Source of the DNA: Miscanthus floridulus | Lineage: Eukaryota > Streptophyta > Magnoliopsida > Poales > Poaceae | DNA: 64,000 nt | Assembly: GCF_019320115.1 (NCBI RefSeq) | Contig: NC_089581.1 | Coordinates: 11,037,707 to 11,101,706, forward strand | Direction of reading: 5' to 3' | Part shown: one piece after another, positions 1-12,034 of the stretch | Position numbering within the stretch: the stretch's first letter is position 1 | Layout of the letters: each line of letters opens with the position of its first letter | The notes under the pieces: generated by a model | Told to the model about the DNA's origin: nothing | The model's input: the letters and a program-made list of their open reading frames with translations, nothing else | The model's database searches: none | Made by a program: the position numbers and the translations under genes

Positions 1-1
1 T

Positions 2-1865
2 GAGATAAGGTGTACAAGAGGAACAGAAACTCTTTGGTTGGATCGTATATCTGCAAAGGTTACTGTCTTGGCAGGCAATGCAAATTTCTGGGCTGTTGGC
101 TGTGAAGATGGTTACCTGCAGGTGAGCAATGTTTTCTTATCTGAATTTCTTATAGATTGATTTTATCTTTTTAAATGGATGCTACCGCCCCTCCTTTTTT
201 TGTAAGGCGCGCACACAACTGAAGATTTGAACTTTTAAGTGTTGAGTAACAATTAAAGAACTTGTAGATTATACCGTGCAAATTAAGTATGATTTCAAAT
301 TTCAAATTTCATGTTCATAAATTATAATATATATGAGATATTGATGGTCAAAGTGTGGCATTGGAGACCACGCCGGGTCAAACTGCTCCTTCCATTTTGA
401 AAATGAGGGAGTACTATGTAACCCCAGTCAAGTATTATTGGAATAGGCTTCTGTGTTCTCACAATCGACTGCTCTTAATTAACTAGGTTTACACAAAATG
501 TGGAAGACGAGCAATGCCAGCAATGATGATGGGATCTGCAGCCGTTTTTATAGATTGTGACGACTGCTGGAAATTGCTTCTTGTCACAAGAAGAGGTCTA
601 ATGTACATATGGGACCTCTATAACAGGACCTGCATTTTGCAGGACTCATTGGCTGCTTTGGTTGCATCTCCAGATGAGTCGTCAGCAAATCATGCTGGTA
701 ACTGTTTGTACATCTAGTCTTCAGTTCCACATACAGCCTGAGATGGCTATTCTGTGCTTAGTAGTTATCTTTGCCTTGTTGACAGGTGCAGTAAAGGTTA
801 TATCTGCTAAATTCTCAAGATGTGGTTTTCCCTTAGTTGTCCTTGCCAGTCGCCATGCTTTTCTTTTTGACATGAGCATGAAGTGCTGGTTAAGGATTGC
901 CGATGATTGTTTTCCAGCATCAAATTTTGCTAGCTCATTTAGTTCCCCCCAAGGTGGAGAGCTAGGCAAGTTGCAGATTGATCTAGGCAAGTTCATGGCT
1001 AGAAAGCCTATATGGAGCAGGTCTGCATGCCGCTTTGATTGCTTTAGTATTTATGAACACTTGAAATTATGTCTGTGGCATGCTAATGTACTACATATCA
1101 GAGTTTGCTCTAAACGTACTGATGTGGGAGTTTCTGTTTCAGGGTTACAGATGATGGTTTGCAGACACGCGCCCATTTAGAGACCCAGTTGGCTGCTTCT
1201 TTGGCTTTGAAGTCACCACAGGAGTATCGCCAATGCCTTCTATCCTACATACGGTTTCTGGCAAGGTTGGTTATGTGGGTGCTCAGCTGTGTCTGTTGAA
1301 CTGACCGACAAAATATGTCAATATCTTTGTCCGATGGAAATTAGTTGGTGATGATTTACTGACACATTTATTTTATTTCTTTATATGCAGAGAGGCAGAC
1401 GAATCTCGTTTACGTGAGGTTTGTGAGAACTTCCTAGGTCCTCCGTTGGGCATGCTTGGATCTGCATCATCTACGGAACCCAAAAATCCATCGTGGGATC
1501 CTGATGTTCTCGTAAGTCTGTCTTTCACTCACCATGTGCATACTAGATCCATCGCCTTTCTAGATAACCATTAGGGTTCATGAACTATAAATATATGGCA
1601 CTCCAGTTCTCATGTTCTTAGCATACATGATCTCCAGTTTGTAAAGTAACTGATGCCAATTGTACAGGGGATGAAGAAGCACAAACTTCTCAGGGAAGAC
1701 ATACTTCCATCGATGGCATCGAACCGGAAAGTCCAGCAGCTGCTCAACGAGTTTATAGATCTCCTATCAGAGTATGAAGCTGCTAAGAGCAAAGTTGACC
1801 CAATGGATGCCACACCGGCGCCACAACCAGCACCAGAAGCCAATGACAACGTGGTCACCTCGTAG
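2..1865 (+). CDS. HIRA: HIRA histone chaperone, C-terminal part (5' end outside window)
   Basis: Six exons read in one frame: 2-121, 487-697, 786-1020, 1143-1265, 1391-1511 and 1668-1865 (TAG stop). All introns are GT-AG and phases match throughout. About 335 residues are visible, the C-terminal third of a plant HIRA of roughly 900-1000 residues. The segment contains the end of the WD-repeat part ([17 protein letters not shown]) and the conserved Hira domain ([46 protein letters not shown]). HIRA is the replication-independent chaperone that deposits histone H3.3 on chromatin; the Hira domain binds partner subunits of that complex. The last exon ends in a Pro/Ala-rich tail ([12 protein letters not shown]). 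I see no frameshift or stop in the visible exons, so this copy looks functional. Its 3' end faces the 3' end of the GDSL gene. Confidence 0.93.
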
Positions 1866-2632
1866 CTGCTCCAGTCTGGTTGCTGGGGACTTACTGACCT
1901 CTCGGTAAGTATGATAGGATAGCAATCTTGATAAGTCTATATGAACCAATCAATTAGTTGTGCTTGTAACTGGTAGATTGTTTAGCGAGGGAGGCGACCT
2001 CAGGCAAACACTGATTTTGAACCCGTTAGCTGTAACGCTGTGTAACAGTAGAAAAAAGAAGCTGAGGTCGCCTGGCTGGTGATTATTTTGTAACAGTAAA
2101 AAACGTAGAAGGTCGGATAAACTCGTGTCCTTTTTTGTTTCCAAAGCAATGTTGGTCTTTGATGGTTCAGTATGCAGTGCTGGCCTCTGTCCGTGTGTAT
2201 TTTTGCGAAAGATTGCGTCGTCATGACTCTTTGTCTGCCTTAGGTTTTTCCAAGAAAAACTGACACGGACATTTTTACATGATCATTTCAGTAATGATTA
2301 TCGGGCGGGCAAACCATAAACATTTTTTTATGAGACTTAAACAGTACAACATAGATGTCTATGATATGAACATACTTACGTAAACCTTACCTCTATGAAC
2401 ACCTCTGAAGGACTGAGCCGGTAGATCTCGAGATTACGAAATCCGACGGGATGTCGCTACCATTGAAAGCATAGCGCTGTTAAATCTTAAAATAAATTCA
2501 AGAAAATATGAGCACTCGTGCCAAGTCGAGAACTTAATTCGGGTGGACAGGTTCCACCACAAGGAATCCAACACCAAACCATAAACATCTGGTTAACTTT
2601 AATTTGGGTTATTATTTAGAGCAACTTTTAAT
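1866..2632. other. HIRA 3' UTR and convergent intergenic spacer
   Basis: No coding region is supported here. The first few hundred bases after the HIRA stop are T-rich and presumably its 3' untranslated region. The remainder separates two tail-to-tail genes, HIRA (+) and the GDSL gene (-), whose stop codons are about 770 bases apart. Short open frames on both strands look random. Confidence 0.5.
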
Positions 2633-2751
2633 TTATTTGTCATCAGAAACTGAAAAAGGTTGGAGTGAATTGGAGAGGAACTCGCGGATCTTGGGCCTGA
2701 AAGTCTCGGCGACTGCGGCCCAGGTGGCCTGCGTGGGGTGGACGTTGTCCC
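2633..2751 (-). pseudogene. GDSL esterase/lipase, severed C-terminal end
   Basis: On the minus strand this reads the typical end of a plant GDSL esterase/lipase. It starts at the catalytic Asp-x-x-His block as WDNVHPTQATWAAVAE, continues FRPKIREFLSNS and stops at TAA (2633-2635). Asp and His of this DxxH block belong to the catalytic triad of the family. The upstream part of the gene lies 27 kb away (29782-30443). That part ends in FYWDDV, so both halves share the same WD[N/D]V codons. These codons are the target duplication made when the MULE inserted. The short reading frame itself is clean. Confidence 0.85.
2743..2751. repeat. Left 9-bp target-site duplication of the MULE
   Basis: ACGTTGTCC here matches ACGTCGTCC at 29782-29790 with one mismatch. 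Nine bases is the usual duplication length for Mutator-like elements. On the minus strand both copies lie in the GDSL codons for the catalytic WD[N/D]V block, so they are true host duplications rather than part of the element. Confidence 0.8.
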
Positions 2752-2960
2752 CGAATTTTTTACATTTTAGTCCTTTTTTAAAAAGTTTCTCACAAATAGA
2801 CCCCTGGCGGAAAGAATTCAGAAAATGGACCCTTAGCTCAGCGCCATTGGTGCTGGCGCCGAGCTAACACGTCTCGGCGCCAGCGTCTCTGGCGCCGAGC
2901 TCCTGGGCACGGTAGATGACATGGCAGTGAGCTCGACGCCGTAGATCTTGGCGCCGAGCC
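2752..2960 (+). repeat. Left terminal inverted repeat of the MULE
   Basis: Starts CCGAATTTTTTACATTTTAG. The reverse complement of the right end starts TCGAATTTTTTATATTTTAG. The two stay alignable for about 200 bases, through CACAAATAGA and CTCCTGGGCAC to GATGACATGGCAGTGAGCTC. It holds several copies of a GC-rich palindromic word around GGCGCCGAGCTC, alternating in orientation, which could be sites for transposase or other proteins. Confidence 0.85.
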
Positions 2961-3818
2961 TTTAATACCTATGGGCCCTGCACCTCTCTTCCTCTCCCTC
3001 TCCCGCCCTAGTAGAGCGAGCTCCGTCGCCGCCGCTGTCGCTGCCCGCGCCCTTGCCTCCACCGGCCGCCCTCGCCCGCGCCGCCGCGCCACGCCCGTGC
3101 TACCCACCGTGCCCCCCCCACGTCGCGGCCAGCGGCCCTCCTCCGCCCTCCACCACCGTCCTCGTCTTAGCCTCGCCTTGGCCTCCACCGCCAGCCTCGG
3201 ATGGGGCCCGCCTTACTGCCCTCCACCGCCGGCCTTGCCCCGCCTTGCCGCCCTCCACCACCGTCCTCGGCCACGGCCGCCGTGCCTCCCGCGCCCGTCG
3301 AGCCAGACTCGCCACGTGGAGCCCTAGGCATCTCGCGCCCACCGCGCACCAATGCTGTCGTCGGCCGCGCCACCGCTGACCCCGCCACCTGCAGCGGCCA
3401 GTCGTGCCATCGCCAGCCCAGATCGTCATCCTGACCCACGCCCATCATCCGCTGCGACTCCGTCGATGTCCACGGATCAGTCGTTGGAAATGTACCTACT
3501 TATTTGGTATTTGTTATTTACTAGTTAATGTGATGACTCAGGTAGTTGATTTAGTTAGTGATCTAGTAAGATATATATATGTCGATAGATAGAAACATAG
3601 ATACATAGGTACATAGATATAGTTAGATAGCTACTTAGATATATATATAGTTACATATTTAGTTAACTACATATGATCTAGCTATTTAGTGAGTACAATG
3701 TATATATACGTAGTTATTATCTTATTTACTTAGTTTGTAGTTAGAAAGTACTTGTTAGGTACTATCTATCGTCTAATTTGGACTAAATGACATGTATTTT
3801 GTTACGTGTTTGAACTAG
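2961..3818 (+). other. MULE 5' leader: GC-rich stretch, then AT-rich low-complexity DNA
   Basis: From 2970 to about 3470 the sequence is C-rich, with pyrimidine tracts and a repeated CCCTCCACCACCGTCCTCG phrase. It is open in several frames on both strands, which reflects base composition. From about 3560 to 3720 it becomes simple AT-rich sequence built on ATAGATA/ACATAGATA words. The stretch ends in AG directly before the ATG at 3819, so it may hold a leader exon and a 5' UTR intron of the transposase gene. I see no protein I can name. Confidence 0.5.
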
Positions 3819-6593
3819 ATGGACAACCTAGTCACCATATATCATGGAGGCACCGTTGAAAGCGATCGCTATGTATATGTTGAGTTTGTTGACATGCAAA
3901 GCGTGCGTGTGCTATTCAATGATAGGCCTTCATTTAGTGAGATGGTTGCAAGGGCTTGGGAGGAGTTGCATTGCCTTGGAGATGATGGCATTGCAGTTGA
4001 TGGTGTACTGTACCTAGGTTCTCCTCCCAACATATTCAGGTGAATGATCGCAATTGGTTGTGCGGATCAGTGGGAGAACTATGTGAGATCAGCTATGAAG
4101 AGCCAGCTACAATGTTTGGACGTGGTTGTGTGTCGAGTGTTAGTTGATCCCATCCCTCATGGGTTTACCCCAGCAATGGATCATTAGGCACACATCGACC
4201 CTCCCATTTCGGAACCTTATCTACATGTGCAGATTGCATCTACAGTTCCCGATGCTCAATCTACCCCCAATGCGGTAGTTGGAGATGATTGTCAGACTCA
4301 TGTTTCCATAGCAGATCCTCCTTATGAGATCCCTTTGACACAGAATCATCCGAGTAAGTATCTTAACCGCATGGTTTTTGGGAGCTTACTCCGTTCCGTA
4401 CATCTATTTCTTTCATTCTTTCCTTATTTTTCTACTGATGTTGTAGGAGACATTCCTGAGAATGTGGATGTGCCCCCTGTTGCTGCGTAATTGCACTTTA
4501 GAGATAGATTTCGTGGCTCCAATAGTGTTGAAATTATGCATGATTCGGAGCCATATGAGATGGCTAGGGCTCTTGATTCTGATGATGATCGCCCTATTGG
4601 AGAGCTGACGGAGAGTGATGTTGAGATGATGAGGCATATCTTTCCCGGCTGCCGTGATCCTAGAGTTCATGAGTTTAGCGATCTTGCTCATTCCGATCAG
4701 GCATTTCTAGAAGGACGTGATGATGAGCTCCTAGAAGCTCCTAAGGCCAGTCCTAACATGGTAATTGAGAATGGGAGGGTGTTCAATGACCTCCCTACTT
4801 TGAAGAGGTGGTTGTAGGCTTTTGTAGTGATACGAAAGAGGCCTTACAGGGTATTGCATTCATATACGGAGCGCCGTTACACAGTTGTGTGTGACAAGGA
4901 ACGCTGCCCATGGAGGATTTGTGCAAGGAAGCAATAGGTAACCAAAAAATAGAAGATCACAAAAGTTGTCGGGCCACACAATTGTGCTGACCATGAGCTG
5001 ACACTGAGGCATCGACAATTGACATCTATCCTCATTGCCAAGCGGTTAATGGGGATTTTACAGGGAGAACCCAACATGAAGGTGATGACAATTATCAGGA
5101 CCGATGAGGCGTTGTATGGAGGATATGTGATAACTTATGGTAAAGCATGGAAGGCTAAGCAGCGAGCATGGAAGATGATATGTGGGGACTGGGAGGATGG
5201 GTATGAGCAACTACCAGTTCTTTTCAATGCAATCAAAGCGGTTAATCCAGGCATGCATTATGAGTACATCCCAAAACCTAATGCATGGAAGGATGGGAGG
5301 CAGATATTCTTCTGTGCCTTCTGGTGCTTCCCTTAGTGTGTCAAGGCATTTAGGCACTGTCCTCCCATCTTCTCCATTGATGGTACATTCTTGATTGGTA
5401 AATATCAGGGCACACTTCTTATAGCCATATCCTGTGATACGAACAACAAGTTGGTTCCTTTGGCATTTGCTTTGGTTGAGAAGGAGAACAATGACAGTTG
5501 GGGATGGTTCTTGAGGCTAGTCCAGATACACGTGGTTGGGCCTGGCAGGGAGGTTGGCGTCATATCTGATAGGCACCAGGGCATACTTAATGCCGTACAA
5601 GAGTAGATAGAGGGGTATGCACCTTTGCACCATCATTAGTGTACTCGGCACCTTGCCGAGAATCTACTCCAAAAGGATGGTGTGAAGGGTAACTTTGATT
5701 TGTTCCAGGAGGCTGCTCGATAGCTTGAGGACAAGTACTTTCAGGAAAAATTGGAGCAGGTCAGAACCGCATCAAATGCAGAAGGTAGACAATGGATCAT
5801 AGGTTTGATGAGGGATTTGGAGAAATGGACAAGAACTCACGACACCGATGGATGGAGCTACAAGTTTCAGTGCAGCAACATGGCGGAGTCATTCAATAAG
5901 TTGCTATTGGGGATACGTGGTATGCCCATGAATGCAATCGTTCAATTCACCTTTTATAAGCTTGTTGCCTGGTTCAACGATAGACACACTCATGCATTGC
6001 AGTTGTGGAGTGATGGAGAGATATGGGCTCCGAAACTAAAGTCACACCTAGAGAATGCAAGAGAAAGGACTGGCACACATGAGGTTACATGCTTTGACCA
6101 CACCACAGGGACTTATTAGGTCAAGCATAGGGGCGGTACAACGTCTGATGGTGAGGTCCGAGAGTCGAGGATACATGTGGTTGTCCTCCAAGATTTCAAG
6201 TGCACTTGTGGTAAACCAAGGCAGTACCACTTTCTATGTTCTCATTTGATGGCAGCAGCTAGGCATCGCAACTATAATATCGAGAGGAGGATACCTCACG
6301 AGTTCAGTGTCGACATGCTTGTGCACACATGGAGCCCCCGCTTCGTGTCTTTCTGGGACCCTGGAGAGTGGCCTCCATATGATGGGCCGAAGTACATTGC
6401 GGATCCAGCTTACCGTTGGAACAAGCGTGGATCACGACAGAGGATGAGGCACATGATGGTTATGGATTAGATACCTAGAAGAACGAGGCGTGGGAGAGGA
6501 ACTCCATTTGTCATTGACCCCGAGCAGTACGAGTGCGACAAGTATGGTAGACTTGGCCACAATTCACGAAGTTGCCATTGGCAGATTAGTGAG
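3819..6593 (+). pseudogene. MuDR-type (MULE) transposase, decayed
   Basis: Homology starts at MDNLVTIYHGGTVE (3819). It continues through an acidic N-terminal region, a MuDR DNA-binding-like segment (LPTLKRWL, then YTVVCDKERCPWRICARK near 4880) and the DDE core: FSIDGTFLIGKYQGTLL near 5370, then GVISDRHQGILNAV near 5560, followed by CTRHLAENLL. A SWIM zinc finger CTCGKPRQYHFLCSHL lies near 6200. A CCHC knuckle near 6530 reads CDKYGRLGHNSRSC, with its second Cys changed to Tyr. The transposase would bind the inverted repeats and cut and paste the element. It is dead: TGA at about 4041, TAG near 4815, 5334 and 5603, and further stops and shifts. The exon seems to end at 6593 before GT. Confidence 0.88.
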
Positions 6594-6753
6594 GTTGGAC
6601 TATTGGTTGATTTTATTATTTTATATTTGTCGTATTCATTTAATTAATTATGCATGTCTCAATTTATGTTTGTATTTGTGTCAATTACTTATACATTTCT
6701 AAGTTCATGCTTCATTATATATTGAAATTCTAATTCATTCACTTTTTTTGTAG

Positions 6754-9210
6754 GATGGAGCAATTCCACCTGCTCGACCCGACGTACGAGGCAACCCACC
6801 GAGGATGTCTCATAGCGCTGGGGTAGGTAATAATCTATAAGTTTTTCAAAATTTGGTGAGCGTACATGTGTTCGTGAAGTAATAGGAGACTATGTTTTAT
6901 TCGATGCAGGACCTTCCACTCCTTCATCCTAGAACCCACAATGGGTTCTTGGACATACAGTACGACGACAGGTATACTCCTTTCCTGCAAAGAGTTGGCC
7001 TGGATGTCATCTCTTTTCAGGTCTATCGTGGGTTGCCCAAGTTCAACTCAGCGGCCATAACTACGTTGGTTGGCAGGTATTAAATTGAATCATTGCCTCC
7101 ATTCATGGCCATTTGTTCATACGATTGACTTTTTGACAAGTAAACTTGCTTTATCTTTAATATAGGTGGCGGTCAGAGACTCCAGCTTCCACCTACCTTT
7201 CGGAGAGATGACAATCATGCTCTAGGACTGTTAGAAGATGCTAGGCCTAAGGATTCATGGCAACCCAGCCACCGGGTATTGCAGGTTAGAGGGCTGGAGA
7301 GCACGAGTGGAGGCCTTCCTTGGGCATGAGCTTGGCGAGCAAGGGGCTCGCACTTCTGGAGTTTCCATCTCTTGGCTACGCGAAGAGTTCACATAGTGCC
7401 CTGAGGAGACAGATGAGGAGACAGTTGGGTACTAATGCAGGGCGTGGATCCTACACCTGTTTGCCTACATTCTCTTCCCTGACGCCACGAGTGACAGTGC
7501 ATCCTGGATGTGGATCCACTGCCTTAGTGACTGGGACCAGGCGATCACTATAGCTAGGGCTCTGTAGTCTTGTGTTTTCTATACCGATAGTTGTGCGAGG
7601 GGTGTTGTTGGTCTTCATCTAACCCATCACTTGGTGGATGCGTGTACCTGTTACAGCTGTGGATGTGGGCTCGTCTTCCAGTTGGCCACCTAGAGGTTCT
7701 GGCTCATCGTGAGTGGTTCCAAGGTCAGCCTCCAAGTCGGTAGCCGACGTGGGCGTACCTTTGGAACCAGGTCAGGGTTCTATACGCGAGGTTAGACCGG
7801 GCATACATTGAGTTCACAAACGAGCTAGACACGCTGACGGCGTCTAGTGTAAGTAAAATTTATTTTCCATACCGCTTTGAAAAGGATTAGTATACCATCT
7901 AACATCTTGTTTGAATATGTTGTAGGTGGAGTGAGAGCCGTATGGTGGAGAGGGTGCACTTCCTTTTCAGTTGAGCAACGTTTGTGCGTTCAACGACGAC
8001 TTCTATAGGATAAGGTGCCCTCTAATCTGCTTCTATGCTATCGAGTTTCACCTACCAGATAGGGTTGCACGCCAATTTAGAGTGAGACAGCCTTGACCTA
8101 TGGCTCTGTTCTCGATTGGCATTGACTTACACAAGTAAGTATTTTGATATTTCAAATGTCTCATGATGGTCCATTTCTATTAATATGGTGACATGTACAT
8201 GAATTCAAGTAACGATGGCATACGTGCAGGTTGGATCGTCAGAAGAACAAGAAGATTTTTGACTAGGAGAGGCACCACCAGTCCTTCATTGAGCAATGGA
8301 AGGAGATGCACGACAACATGGACGGCAACAATGAGCCGCACATGAACCATGAGTTCAGGCGGTACCAAGCTTGGTACCAGCGTGCGACACGTTGTAGGCT
8401 GAGGGTACAATGGATAGAAGATGACTATGCCGACATCGAGTCCTCCGATGATGAAGACACGGCGTACGACCAATCGACTCGTGCAGGAAGACAGGTGGAG
8501 GCAGGACCGATCTTGGACAGAGTGGTAAGCTAATTGCCTTATTTTTCTACGTTAAGTTGCACAATAGTACATTAGGCGTTCTTGGACCGACATTAGGAGT
8601 TGTTTATTTTAGTTAGTGCCACCTTCAAGCCGTATCACCCTTATAATACGTTAGATTCTTATACAAAAGGAAACCAAACCTATTGCTATCTGTTCAGAAG
8701 TATTATTATTGAGAACTTTGTTGCAGGGCAATACACTCAAATGCTCAATTGAAGAGATTGAGCGCATTTGGCCAAGAGTCAGTGATGACTACATACTTGG
8801 CTTCCTGGACGTAAGATTAAAAATATTCTTTCAAACATATCATTAATACGTTAGATTCTTTCAGATAACATAGTTTTGTACAACAGAGGCTATCACGTCG
8901 TCTACGTCGTGCGGCTGGTCGTTCTGGTTGCAGGACAGACACAACGCAAGACGTGTATGTTCCTTCCGCAACCAGATGAGGCTTGCGTTCCTCTAGCCAA
9001 GCAGCTACAGGGGATGAGGACGAGGAAGACGACGATGACAACGATGTGGACAAGAGGCATAAGGAGCTTGGCCCTTCTCAGCTCCATGACGCTCCCTCGA
9101 CTCATCCTACACCGCCTCTAGGCACTAAGCGACGCCGTCCGCGTGACCCTTACACTCCAGGTATGAGCGCTCTAGGTCACAAGGGTAAGGGCAAGAGTAG
9201 GAGGCAGTGA
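6754..9210 (+). pseudogene. Plant mobile domain (PMD) gene or 3' part of the transposase gene
   Basis: After AG at 6752-6753 the sequence reads MEQFHLLDPTYEATHRG, the usual opening of a plant mobile domain ('serine/threonine phosphatase 7 long form-like'). Further blocks are LLHPRTHNGFLDIQYDD (6910-7076), RGLPKFNSAAITTLVGR, RWRSET (from about 7167), GVSISWLREEF, AWILHLFAYILFPDA, CLSDWDQA and FYRIRCPLICFYAIEFH (about 7990). Later exons read HHQSFIEQWKEMHDNMDGN (about 8280) and a Lys/Arg-rich end GTKRRRPRDPYTPGM, stop at 9208-9210. PMD proteins act in transposon silencing in Arabidopsis (MAIN family), and PMDs also occur inside MULEs. Stops in several exons (about 7225, 7250, 7567, 8090) make it a pseudogene. 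Whether it was spliced to the transposase or separate cannot be seen. Confidence 0.82.
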
Positions 9211-9808
9211 GGGATTTGGTAGCTGTTAGTATGCACTATTATGGATTTTGTATTTACTTTTCTGTAACTATTTGGGACTGTATAGACATTGTGGACTATT
9301 TGGATCGTGCAGGACATATAATGTTGGTTGTGATGTTCGTTGTGGTTGTATTTTGCTCCTTGGATGATTAAATGTTTGGAATATATAATGATGCCTCTGT
9401 TTGTAACTATGGATGCTCTTAAAACAAGGGAAACTTTTACGAATTTTTTTCGTGAAACATTAATCATACTACATTGCTACAAAGGCACAAATATAGTACA
9501 CAGATTAACTATAAATTTATTAGAATGTGTATAATCCAAATGTACCGTACATACGCTTTGTAGATGAATCTAGGGTTACCAAGCAACAGTGAACGAATCT
9601 ATGCTTTTCAGACAATAAAAATAGACTTTTCAGATACAAGGACAGCATCGATTTATCACATCACTAACATAGTACTGGCATACAAGAAAGCACAACTCCA
9701 CTCTATCTCCACCATCCAACTTATGACTGTTTGATCCAAGGGCCGAGGTGAAGTGGCACACGGATCGCTGACATGGCACATTGAGAGACCTCCATTCCTC
9801 ATCTCAAC
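9211..9808. other. Spacer between PMD gene and GRF gene A
   Basis: AT-rich sequence with no supported coding region. The first part is presumably the 3' UTR of the PMD gene. The last 100 bases lead into the promoter of the next gene. Confidence 0.5.
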
Positions 9809-9817
9809 CTATAAATA
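9809..9817 (+). promoter_or_regulatory. TATA box of GRF gene A
   Basis: CCTATAAATAACC lies about 80 bases before the ATG at 9895 and is followed by a CA-rich leader (CACACATACAACAAAGAAGAAG) typical of plant 5' UTRs. It implies that this gene had its own promoter inside the MULE rather than being read from the inverted repeat. Confidence 0.6.
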
Positions 9818-9894
9818 ACCACTCACTCCCTCTCATTCACACATACAACAAAGAAGAAGAACACTCCTCAGCATTTTCTTTCGTTGCAGTACCA

Positions 9895-12034
9895 ATGTCT
9901 GGAGGGTCGTCCAGAAGAAGAGGAAAGGGGAAGGGAACTACCATTAGGTGGGAGGGTCCTCTTGGTCCCGATTTCTTTAAGGAAGCTCTTTATGAGAGAT
10001 TCCCAGTTGAGAGCAAAAGTGTTTTTTACCAAAGAGGCACTACTGAGAGGATATGATGAAAGGAAAGAAGAGTGACCAAAATGCATGCATGGTGAGGACT
10101 GCCTAGTGTAGATGTTCACCGAGGGAATAGATGAAGGTTGTTGTTTCTTCAAATGCCCACGGGCATGGGTAATTGCTATTACTATTTGTTTTTTCAATAT
10201 GTTCCTCTTGTATATAACTTATACGACATATTTATTGTAGTCTTCCTTGGTGAAAGGATCAAGATGCCCAAGAAGGAGGGTGAATTAGGCTAATTCTAAA
10301 TTTCTTTCAATAATTAAACTCTACGGTTAGCCCAATTAACCCCTTGTGCCTAAAAAGTGTTTTTATTGATCTAACGCACAAAAGTTTAGCACCCTAAGTT
10401 TCAATCCTACTCTAGTATGGCAATTCTAGGAATGTAAATGACAAGAATTGAATTGCTCAAAGTAAATGCTCAAAGTAAAGAGAGAAGGAGGAATGCGGCG
10501 ATGTTTTGCCGAGGTATCAGAGAGTCGCCACTCCCCACTAGTCCTCGTTGGAGCACCCGCGCAAGGGTCTAGCTCTCCCTTGATCTGCGTAAGGATCAAG
10601 TGCTCTCTACGGGTTGATTCTTTGACACTTCGTCGTGGTGAATCACCCACAACCGCTAACAACTTGAGTTGAGTCATCCACAAGCTCCGCCGGATGATCA
10701 CCAAGCTCTCCAATCACCACCAAGCCGTCTAGGTGATGGCGATCACCAAGAGTAACAAGCACGAACTCTCACTTGACCATGAAAAGCCTAATAAGAAGGG
10801 TGGATGCATACTTTGCTACTCTTGATCTCACTAATGAGGGCTCTCTTTGAGATTCTCAAATCTCAATCACCTCACTAGGACCTGGCTCTTCTTGGCACTC
10901 TCAAAGGTGTTTCTCAGTTGTTGGAATGAGTAAAAGTACCCCCACACCAGAATAGAGGAAGTATTTATAACATGGGCTAAAAAACAAACCATTATGTGCC
11001 TCTGCGGGGTGACTGGATGCTCCGATCATGTTGACCGGACGCGCCAGTCAGTTCACCCCGAACTCTAGCGTTTATAGTGTGATCGGACGCTGGCCAGTGT
11101 TCGGTCAGCACTGACCGAACACGTCTAGTCGAGATTTTCCCTCTCTAGAACCTTACTGGAGTCGACCGGACGCTGGCCCTCAGCATCCGGTCACTTGACC
11201 TCTCAGCGTCCGGTCGCACCAGATAAAAACACCTCGATCAAATGAACTGACCAGACCCTGAGCCAGCGTCCGGTCAGTATTTGACCCTCCATTCACTTTC
11301 AACTCTCGATCATACATGAATGAAGTTTGCTCCATTAGATCTAAGGGCTATTTTAGAGCTACCTAGTGCTAGATTTAGCAAGTGTGCATCACACCTAACT
11401 CACTAGACTCACCTAGGTCAAGCTACCCGTCTATACCCCCCTTAATAGTATGACCAAAGGAAAAACAAAGTCCTAAACTACTCTAAGTGTCTCTTCAACT
11501 CCAAATGACACTTAGAACTAGTTCATCCTTAACCTTGTCGTCCATCCTTTGAAAACCGAAATGATTTTCATCGTAGGGGCATGACCACCATGATTACCCA
11601 ATCGATCTCCATTACCGTGACCTAACTTAATTGCCTCTGCAAAACATACGTTAGTCACAGTAATCACGTATTGTCATTAATCACCGAAACCCAACTAGAG
11701 GCCTAGATGCTTTCACTTGGCCAAAGACAACTGTGGGTTCAGTAGGTGGGTCGATCCTCGACCTATTTATCCACATGCGGAGTACATCTACTACCTGTAG
11801 GACCATATCTTTGATCTAGAAAGGAAAGTTAGCAGTGGTTATAAGGACGACGGACAGGATGACAACAACAATAGTGCTGATTCACAGGAGGCACTCTGTA
11901 ATGATCCATATTGTACCTGCCCTAACCACAAGAACAAGGGGCCTCCCCCGTCACCCCTGCCACCACCATCACCAACAATGGGAGGCTACTATGGAGAAGG
12001 TGCAACACAATTTGCTATGTGGCCACACTACTAG
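9895..12034 (+). pseudogene. GRF-type zinc-finger gene A of the MULE, split by a solo LTR
   Basis: Exon 1 opens MSGGSSRRRGKGKGTT and runs through WEGPLGPDFFKEALYERF to a GRF-like zinc finger: CMHGEDC, FTEGIDEGCCFFKCPRAW, then GT near 10168. Exon 2 starts after TTGTAG at 10240, is cut after 10 bases by the solo LTR, and resumes at 11716 as NCGFSRWVDPRPIYPH. The end is acidic and Asn-rich, then GPPPSPLPPPSPTMGGYYGE, stop at 12032-12034. GRF fingers (Cys...Cys...Cys...CxF.W) bind single-stranded DNA or RNA in animal proteins; the role in plant transposons is unknown to me. Damage: a frameshift near 10050, a TGA and a TAG in exon 1, and TAG where a Gln is expected near 11800. Confidence 0.75.
10251..11715 (-). 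mobile_element. Solo LTR of a Sirevirus-like Copia element (family 1)
   Basis: The 1,465-bp sequence starts TGAAAGGATC, ends GATGCTTTCA and is flanked by a perfect 5-bp duplication CTTGG (10246-10250 and 11716-11720). No internal coding region or second LTR is present, so it is a solo LTR left by recombination. Features such as AATAGTATGACC near the end and repeated ACCGGACGC / GCGTCCGGTC words (11010-11290) resemble the family-2 LTRs further right. Orientation is inferred from that resemblance. It interrupts exon 2 of GRF gene A just after the splice acceptor. Confidence 0.88.

Noticed and set aside
2741..2752. Taking GGACG... as the start of the MULE inverted repeat
   Set aside because: These bases are GDSL coding sequence duplicated on insertion; the resemblance of the two flanks is the target duplication, and the repeat starts at CCGAATTTTTT.
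3053..3448. Pro/Arg-rich frames in the MULE leader as a gene
   Set aside because: Open in four frames of both strands with low-complexity products; no splice or start evidence favours any of them.
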